From Pagrus major (taxonomy: Eukaryota > Chordata > Actinopteri > Spariformes > Sparidae), in assembly GCF_040436345.1 (NCBI RefSeq), contig NC_133232.1, forward strand, positions 26,566,315 through 26,630,314: a stretch of 64,000 nucleotides of DNA, read 5' to 3'. Below the pieces are notes generated by a model, which saw nothing but the letters and a program-made list of their open reading frames with translations, searched no databases and had not been told where the DNA came from. Shown piece by piece: positions 56,833 to 64,000 of this stretch (position 1 is the first letter of the stretch; each line of letters opens with the position of its first letter). A program made the translations under genes and the position numbers.

Positions 56833-59800
56833 TTACGTATGGCCCTGCATATGGTTCTTTAGGCGACCTTCAAGAAAGAAGCCTTTTCCACAAATCTTGC
56901 AGAAGAGACGCCAGTCCTTGTGATATTTAAACACATGCTTATCATACTTCGCCTGTGAGGGGAATTTCTTCTCACACTTCTCACACTGGAACAAAAGACC
57001 AGTGCACTTCTTTTTGTGGATCTTAAGCTGCCATGAGGAACGAAACTTTGCAGCACAATGGTCACATTTGTAAGGCTTCTCTCCTGTGTGTGTGCGGAAG
57101 TGTTCAATCAATGAATATTTGCTTTTGGTGACCTTTGGACACTTTAAGCAGGTGTATCCATCAGAGCATCGGGTGCCCATTTCTTTCCATACTACACTTG
57201 GCTTTTTGTCGTGAATGGGTTTTCTCTGAACGTTGTTGTGGTTGCTTGCTTTACTTGTGTCTTTGCTGGGAGAAATCAAATCCTCTTGATTGTCTTCAGT
57301 TTCCTCTAAAGGCACGGTCCAGGAAAGGACTCCATTCGTCTCACTGGTATTCACTTGGTCTTTGTGCATTCTCGTCATGTGCATTTTGAGGGATTGGTTA
57401 ACGCGGAATTTCTTTAGGCACACGCTGCAGCGAAATGGCTTTTTGCCAGCATGAACATGCATGTGCTCCCGCATCTTGCAGCGTGACTCACACTTCTTGT
57501 TGCAGAATGAACAGGTATGCTTATTGGTGGGTCCATCTTTCTGGACAGATGATTCACCATGGCTGCAAGACAAAGGTAGTTTTTCTACCTTAATGATCAC
57601 CTGTTTTTTGGCTGTTGATAACGGTGTGTCATCCATCGCATTTTGTTTTTTGCTCGGTGATGAAGGTGTGTCATCGTTATTGGTCACATGTTTTTTGCTC
57701 GGTGATGAAGATGTGTTGTCCTCCTTATTGGTAACCTGTTTCTGGCTTGGTGACAAAGCTTTGTCGTCCTTATTGATCACCTGTTCTTTGCCTGGGGCAG
57801 CTTCTTCATCACAGGACTGATGTTTTGGAGGGTCAGTGGACTGTGCTTGTTTTGCCAACAATTTCTTAAGTTTTGCACAATGTTGTTTATGGCTGTTGAG
57901 AATACTTGGAAAAGCAAACTCTCTTTTACAACCTCGGCACTTCTTGTGTGATCGCACATGCATGCTTCGGCCAAAGAGTGTATGAAATTTCTTCTTACAG
58001 AATTTGCAGGTGTAGATTTTTTGACTGTCATTTTCCACAGACTCCTGTTCTGTAGACTTGGACTCAGTTTTTGCGAGTTCTTTTTCCTCTCCTTTGATCT
58101 TCATCGCTTTTTCTTGCTCTTTTCCTGTTTGAGTTCTCCGTCCTCTTCTTAGACCTCGAGGTGTGTCTGTTAGGTCGGTACATTCTTCTCTGATGTCTTG
58201 GAGCAATCTCTTTATGTCATTTCTTACTGGTCCACGTTTAGTTCCTTGAACAGACGCTGTGTGTCTGTGCTTCCCCTTTAATGAAGAACCTGTGAAAGAA
58301 AAAATTGCAAGAAAATTAGACTGAGTCAGTGAAAGGGAGAGGTGTCTTGAATATGATAAACTAAACAAGCAGTCTATTATCTAACAAACTAATTTAACTA
58401 GATGGGTAGAGTGACAAGACAAATTGATTTTCCGAAGATGCTCCAATGTCCAATTTTTTGCCAATTCTGATTTTAACTGAATTTTGATTTTTTTCTAATA
58501 TTATTGACAGCATACACAAATATTTTTGTAATCTTTCTTGAAAAATGAAAATGAAAAATGTAACTGTATGTTCATAATAAAACAGTGACTAGTGACCAGG
58601 TTACAGGACCTTCTCTCACTTTCACAAAAGTCTTTAGTCTGTCCTGTAACATTTTCATTATAGCGTGCTACATATTCACATTTATGCATCAGAGATGCAT
58701 ATTTCATCCATGATTAGTTACGAGCTTAACTCAAACTGTGATGGCAAGATAGTCAACAGAGGAGAAATGAGGTGCAGAGCAGGAAAGGAATATTTTAAGC
58801 AGCTGATGAAACTGAAGTTGATGACAGTGAAATGGTCAAAGAGAATTTAAGTACCCCCGGTAAGCATTTATGCAGTATATACTGATATATAAGGGACTCT
58901 TATTGTGAAAGGTAAAAAAAGAAGACTGTCTGTAATGTGCTGCAGCTGACATGTAAGCAGAATAAAAAGTTGTCCTGATTCAGACAACAATTTTATTATC
59001 CTGAAAGTATAGCTGTCATTTATAGTCGCGCTCTTTAAGAGCTTTCTCTTCCCTCCTCTGCTGCCTGTTTGACAGGGCCGTTACTTGAGATGATTACAAG
59101 GTGTGTTGGTATAAAGATCTGTTGCACCTGTTTTTGTTTTGTTTGTTTTGTTTGAAATGAAATGAAAACTCACCTCTCCTGGTTCTCCTGCCACTCTTTG
59201 TTTGCTGGTGAGAGTCAATGCCACAGTTATCCACCTACAATACAAATGTATTTGTTACATATCCAATGATTAAAATGACAAGGTACAAGAAATGGTACAT
59301 GTCTGAAACAATTAGTGAGATGGACTCTCTCAATGCCTCACTGACTGCGTCTTGATTCAGAAACACATCAACAACAACTTGATCCTGATGCAGTGTTGGC
59401 TTAGTTGTCACAACACTTAAGTGTGCTGACAACTTTTTTAGCCCATCTCTTCAAACATAAATTCTCATTGTATCATAGGTAAAATGCTAAATTGTAATGC
59501 CACCACATCCCCTTTACCTCCTTCTTGATTGGAACCTGCCACAGAGGAATGTACAGCTTGCGCAGTCTTACGCTGGGACACAGGCCATCCTCTTGTTTGG
59601 GCACAGTCTCACAGCCCAGAGGAGCACACCAGTCATCAGGTACTGCACAAACCCATACACAAAGACACAGACATGAGCAAGCTGCATATGTAAGCCATAT
59701 TATGTTGTGCTTCATTTCACTGCAATGCTGTGGTAGGACATTTACATGCACACAGTCAAAAGGTTTTCTTTCCGCAATGCTCACATGAACTTGTGACTGA

Positions 59801-60513
59801 TACTGGTTACAGTACTTTGAGTGATATTTAGTGCCTTGTAGATTTTCTTGAACTGATTTCCATTTAACTTAACATGCACCTCGTGAAAACTGGCAACACC
59901 AGTGATGCTTTAGGTGTGCTCTAGTAGAATCTGTTTTTGTTTATCATATGTATTCATACTTGGTTCATTTATAAGTATTTGTTTTCACTTTGATGACTGT
60001 TACTGTTAAAAAAAGTAAAAACATATTTACATCCATAATGACTCAGTTTAAAACAAAAGAACATGAAAACATCCAGGCGGGTGGATACTGTAATGGTTTT
60101 AAACACACCGTCACAGTCAGGTTTCACAGTTTTTCACAGTAAAAAGTAGCATATTTTGTCAAGTTATCACCTCACTTAAAGACCATACCTTCAAAATCAA
60201 TCTCAGGACAATTGGAAGTGTGTCCAGAGGCTTCCATAACATCTTCAGGCTCTTTTTGCGGTTCACTCATCTGAGTTTTATTCATCTCTGTTCCTCTGTC
60301 ACCTCCGCACTGCCTTTCCCTCAGCTTGATCTCTGCTCTCTGTAACTTTATTTTAAGTTTAGCTATCTCTTCTCCCCTCTGCACCAGCTCCATTTGATGG
60401 TCCTGTAGGCTGGTCTCAAAGATCTTCATTATTTCATACATAGCCCTCCTCAGGGTTGAGTCCATGGTTGTTGTCAGCTGGGCACTGAATGCGCTTGTCA
60501 GACGGTCGGACAT
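56833..60513 (-). CDS. C2H2 zinc-finger protein B (eight fingers)
   Basis: Four minus-strand coding exons: 60189-60513, 59518-59642, 59174-59234, 56833-58289. They are GT-AG and join in frame to 655 residues. The N terminus (MSDRLTSAFSAQL ... EEIAKLKIKLQRAEIKLRER) is a helical segment homologous to that of gene A. Exon 2 encodes an acidic/aromatic stretch (DDWCAPLGCE, LYIPLWQVPIKKE). The last exon carries a basic region and eight finger units near 263-285, 288-308, 429-451, 456-479, 549-571, 577-599, 604-627 and 632-655. Units 2 and 6 have Cys as the last ligand (C2HC). Residues 339-400 are an imperfect tandem repeat (NKxD..SPSKKxV). The protein ends right after the last finger. A nuclear regulator of unknown target is likely; I do not recognise an orthologue. 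The single ATG of the first exon is the start. Confidence 0.87.
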
Positions 60514-60607
60514 CTTTGGATATGTGTGGCAGCAGCTTGCAGCTGTCCTTGATCAAGACTTGTGTGATGCTGTACTGGTCCTTTCGCAAACCAATGTCAC
60601 CTTACAC
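60514..60607 (-). other. 5' UTR of zinc-finger gene B coding exon 1
   Basis: A minus-strand acceptor CTCTCTTTATAG ends at 60608, so the first coding exon has a 94-base leader. A noncoding upstream exon may end at 61106, where AACG|GTCAGT makes a good donor. The rest of 60608-61105 would be intron. Confidence 0.4.
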
Positions 60608-61106
60608 CTATAAAGAGAGATGACGGATCAAGTTAGGGTCAGCTAGGGTCACTTCAGCCTGGTGTGTGTTTGCTGAAACAGGGGTCTGGGTGAGGGATGT
60701 TCTGCCTTCCCATTTCAATTCATCAGTCACAACACACACAGTAAGACTGTTTGGATAAGCCTGCTCACGTTCAGAGAGGACCATCATGAACTCATGTCAC
60801 GATGCAACATTAAATTGGCATACAAAGTGAGCCAAAACAGTGACGTCCTGCAACATTATTATTCATCTTTCTCAACCACATTGACGTTAGCTAAAGATAT
60901 CTATGTTAATGACTAACGTTAGCTAGTTCGGTCATTTATTTCGTTTTCAACTAAAGAACAGCAGACCAGAAACTCAATTCTTAATACCAACACGTTATTG
61001 TAAACATCCATGGATATTGTAATGACAACACGTACATAGGTTACAAGTTGTACACTTAAGTAGCTAACGTTACACATGGCATGCAACCTCCTGTGCAATA
61101 CTGACC

Positions 61107-61320
61107 GTTCGGGACAAGACCCCCTGAACAAAGACACTTGCTAGCAAGGTCTCAAAGATCTTCAGTGAACTGGCACAATCCAATCCTGACATCGAAATAT
61201 CAAACCAGCCGCATTTGTTTCTTTTAGTTTAGTTTTACGTGCACACGTATGGATGGCCGTCCGCCATTTTGCCGAGAGGAGGGGCTACGCCGCTACTACG
61301 TCATCTTGGCTGTAACATTT
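61107..61320 (-). promoter_or_regulatory. Candidate zinc-finger gene B promoter
   Basis: CpG-containing region upstream of gene B. It has a YY1-type CCGCCATTTTG at 61261-61271, an ATF/CRE-type TACGTCAT at 61297-61304 and a second CATCTTGG at 61303-61310. YY1 motifs of this kind sit just at or downstream of TATA-less transcription starts, so a start near 61200-61270 is plausible. Function inferred from motifs. Confidence 0.45.
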
Positions 61321-61470
61321 TTTGCCAGAAAACACCACATTCACCCCGCGTACACTTATTGTGTCGTTCAACATTTAAAAAACAAGGCGAAATTAAACCT
61401 ATAACGTGACTGTCAGGACAGTGTGAAAAGGTATTTAACATAAAATCCATGGCAAAACGAGTTTTTGCTT

Positions 61471-61519
61471 TGCGCATGCGCTCTCCGTTTGCTACCCAGC
61501 CGGGAGTTACCATAGCAAC
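61471..61519. promoter_or_regulatory. NRF1 site and RFX X-box pair
   Basis: TGCGCATGCGC at 61471-61481 matches the NRF1 consensus, and GTTACCATAGCAAC at 61506-61519 matches the RFX X-box consensus perfectly. Both are core-promoter motifs and lie 25 bases apart, about 200 bases upstream of the gene B promoter motifs. They could be distal elements of the same promoter or a divergent start on the plus strand; no plus-strand exon is seen nearby. Confidence 0.55.
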
Positions 61520-62124
61520 CCGGCTAGTATAAAAGCACACTGTTACTTTAACGTAAATAAAAGCAATAATGCTGCACTGTGACTCCACTATAAGTTTATT
61601 TGACTTCACTAGTAACCTTCATTTTAAATTAATATATTATGTTACGATATTACTGTCTGTGTAGAGTAATATATAACTTATTACACATTTTTTTAGTTAC
61701 TTTCACCAAATTGCCCAAATAACCTATATAGAACAATTAAATAGCCACACTAATATTAATATTAATAATAATATTTAATATTTTTAATTATAGGCTCAGT
61801 CATTCGAAACACAGCAAACCTATACCTTCTATAATGTAGCCTATAAGACAAAAATCTATTTTCTATGCCTTTTTATTTTAGTGCATGTGCCTATGTGATT
61901 CAAGAATGTAAGTTAAAGTGCGCTTAGGCTTCATTATTAGGCCAATGAAATACGAATCATTTCAGTCGCTATATTAAACACACAGAGCCTTTATTAATAT
62001 GGTCATGTTGGTGTCGATGGGTTCTTAAAAAAAACAATAAATGCTTCACTTCGGTTATAGGTGTTATATTACTCTGTTACCGCTAAAAGAAATATATGAC
62101 TTTAACCCGTTGCTTATGTTCACT

Positions 62125-62200
62125 GCACAGTTTGTAAAGCCCACTGAGGCAATGTGATTGTGATTTTGGGCTACATAAATAAAACTGAATTGATTTGATT
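62125..62200 (+). repeat. 3' end of a teleost retroelement-type repeat
   Basis: Reads 'cagtttgtaaagcccactga', 'ggcaatgtgattgtgatttt', 'gggctacataaataaaactg' and 'aattgatttgattt'. This ending is shared by very many fish interspersed copies ('tgtaaagc..gggctatataaataaa..ttgaattga'). Only the terminal part is present. Confidence 0.55.
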
Positions 62201-62324
62201 TACAAACAAAACTTATTACATCATAACAATGTTATGTGTTGAAAACTTGCATCTTGAAGTAACCATGTGTGTAACGCTGTGACAAGGGGGTGGAGTGGCT
62301 GTGACGGAGACCCCATTCCCCTTA

Positions 62325-62400
62325 GTACAAGACATTGTACCATCAAAATGATTTTAAAGCTGTTATTTTAAGTATCAAAAGTTAAAGTACTCACTGTGCA
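62325..62400 (+). repeat. Dispersed repeat fragment, copy B
   Basis: Diverged copy of the block at 17553-17641; shared words are 'acaagaca.tgt.ccatca', 'atgatt.t.aagct' and a trailing T/A-rich stretch. Confidence 0.5.
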
Positions 62401-63286
62401 ATATAATGCTACCTGTCCGTGTTGTATTATATTTGATGCTTTTGGATTAACATACTGCTGCATTCATGTGTATGTTGCATTTTAGCGCTGTAGTGGCGGT
62501 GCACAACATTATGCTCATTGTCTAGTAAAAACTTTAAAACATATTTTTTTTAACAGGTTATGTTTTCCTATTGGTTATTATTCACCCCTGCAGAAACTGT
62601 TAACCTACTGCATGTAAACACGAGACGTTTAAACAGAAGAAATAATAATAACATGTCTCTTATCATAGGCATATAGTGACGTGAATTCTGACCTACCCTC
62701 AGATAGCAAGACATCAGTAAGCAAATGCAAATATAACTGAGTATCTATCTGAACAACTCCCACTTTGTCAATGAATACCAGGTTTCACGTCAGCTCACAC
62801 TTGGCTCATTGTTTTCAAACAAAGGTCGACATAGGCACTCAGTTGGGACAGGCAGACAATTTCTGGAAAACTACCCACAAAATTCAGCTTTTGAATTTTG
62901 GGGCCACAAGTAGGTTTTCCTGTCCATGGATATTTCCTCATTTTCTTCCTTAAGCTTATCTTAAATAGATCCAATTGTTCAGAAGCTCAGAGAATTGGCA
63001 AGTTATGACCTGTGCCACATGTATCTAGCAGGCTAAATAGACCTTTTTAATGGATGATGTGCTGACATGTCAGAGTAGGAAAAGCATGGGATAAATAATA
63101 AAATTACTGATGGATGAATTCCACTTAGCTGCGGTTGTCTGCCCGTTATTTTCAACTGGGTGTTTTCCAGATGGGAATTTTTTTTTTCCCCTTCTTTTTT
63201 TTTACCTTAACATGTCAAATGCAGTGTGCCTTTCAGGCTAGACAATCAAAGAAAACAGAGATTCATTTTTGGTCTACATGGTTTAC

Positions 63287-63469
63287 TTTATTGCATTTAA
63301 ATTGACAGGGATCAGTGCAAAGCTAAAGGGTCCTATTAAGTGCTTTTAAGACAGCCATACAATATATTGGCCAGTGGATTTCTGGGTGTCTTTGCTTCTT
63401 CAATCCATATGTTCGTACATCTATGAAAATACTGGAATGTTCTTCTATTTCAGTGTGTTGACCTCCATG
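63287..63469 (-). terminator. mif: mif 3' UTR and poly(A) signal
   Basis: Minus-strand AATAAA at 63287-63292 (TTTATT on the plus strand) lies about 180 bases after the mif stop codon; the usual short 3' UTR of this gene fits. Confidence 0.55.
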
Positions 63470-63856
63470 TCAGCCAAAGGTGCTGTTGTTCCAGGCCACA
63501 TTGGCTGCCTCCATGTCTACAAAGTTAATATAAATCCTGAAATAGACATAAAAGGGAAATAGGTTAATGAGATTAGACATTAACAGTGAGCAAGATGCCT
63601 GCACAGGGGTACTCTTTGTTTCCGTCGCAATATTAAATTTACTTATCAAATTATGTGCAGTAATGGTTGCTATGTGTGTTCACTACCTGTCAGCAGAGAT
63701 GCCCAAGTGTTTGTTGAGGAGTCCACACAGGAGTTTAGAGTATTGCTTGTTCTGAGGACCGATCTTGCCAATACTGTGGAGGGAGCAGAGTGCGCAGGGG
63801 TCTCCCTTTCCTCCAAACATCATCATCTGGTCAGGGTTGATGTGCACAGCAATGTA
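63470..63856 (-). CDS. mif: Macrophage migration inhibitory factor, exons 2-3 (partial)
   Basis: Minus strand, transcript order: exon 2 at 63687-63856 (170 nt) and exon 3 at 63470-63536 (67 nt), GT-AG, stop TGA at 63470-63472. The split Arg codon (AG|G) matches the human intron phase. Exon 2 begins [12 protein letters not shown] and holds the CALC redox motif (residues 57-60 if exon 1 has the usual 36 codons), then CSLHSIGKI and [11 protein letters not shown]. Exon 3 encodes [20 protein letters not shown] and a final Gly. MIF is a small trimeric cytokine with keto-enol tautomerase activity. The catalytic Pro-2 and Lys-33 are in exon 1, which is not in the remaining 140 bases and must lie past the right edge. 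One residue is missing against human in the GGAQN loop (here GPQN), giving an expected 114 residues. Confidence 0.95.
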
Positions 63857-64000
63857 CTGGTATATGCAAGACAGAGACACAAAAGTGATGTCAGCCCACG
63901 CTGGGCGGATTAGTCGTGACTGGTGTTGGCCTATTAAATATAGACAACAGCAAACAACAAACTTTTGTCAGCCATGGGCCAAAAGCAAACACGTATTGTA

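Larger units (their letters stand above)
61610..63270. other. Intergenic, AT-rich
   Basis: No gene recognised between gene B and mif. 62125-62200 and 62325-62400 are repeat fragments listed separately. Long A/T tracts occur at 61690-61790 and 63180-63202. Confidence 0.55.

Overview
This is a vertebrate nuclear window, almost certainly from a teleost fish. It has short GT-AG introns, many dinucleotide microsatellites, and several copies of fish-type short dispersed repeats. The proteins read as fish orthologues of wolframin, the PP2A B-gamma subunit and MIF. No bacterial, viral or intact autonomous transposon genes were seen. Five protein-coding genes can be reconstructed at exon level, and their reading frames join across every splice site.

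Region by region. (1) 1-8.2 kb holds no recognisable gene: a CpG-rich edge at 1-350 that could be a promoter of a gene to the left, then MITE-like repeats. (2) 8.3-17.7 kb, plus strand: wfs1 (wolframin), with a CCAAT-box promoter, one noncoding exon and nine coding exons (978 residues). (3) 18.8-43.4 kb, minus strand: ppp2r2c, convergent with wfs1, with nine coding exons of the main isoform (450 residues), a long 3' UTR and a 5' noncoding exon. It also has a well-supported alternative first coding exon at 38329-38410 that is not part of the main transcript. (4) The 11 kb first intron holds a large AT-rich minisatellite array (35.2-36.7 kb), and a GATA microsatellite touches the donor of another intron. 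(5) 43.5-52.4 kb is gene-poor. (6) 52.5-55.2 kb and 56.8-61.3 kb, minus strand: two head-to-tail C2H2 zinc-finger genes with related N-terminal coiled-coil exons. (7) 63.3-63.9 kb, minus strand: the last two coding exons of mif; exon 1 lies beyond the right edge.

The wfs1 and ppp2r2c pairing, tail to tail, matches the mammalian arrangement on human 4p16 as I know it. Wolframin is an ER membrane protein of the stress and calcium pathways. PPP2R2C is a WD-repeat targeting subunit of protein phosphatase 2A. The two zinc-finger genes are probable DNA-binding regulators of unknown targets. MIF is a small cytokine and tautomerase. They do not form one pathway; this is ordinary conserved synteny plus a local zinc-finger pair.

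The most interesting observations are the alternative ppp2r2c N terminus, the microsatellite that forms a splice donor, the tandemly duplicated minisatellite array, sharp promoter motifs (TCTCGCGAGA, NRF1, RFX X-box), and a near-perfect 21-bp hairpin near 47.77 kb. I saw no evidence for a novel multi-gene system.
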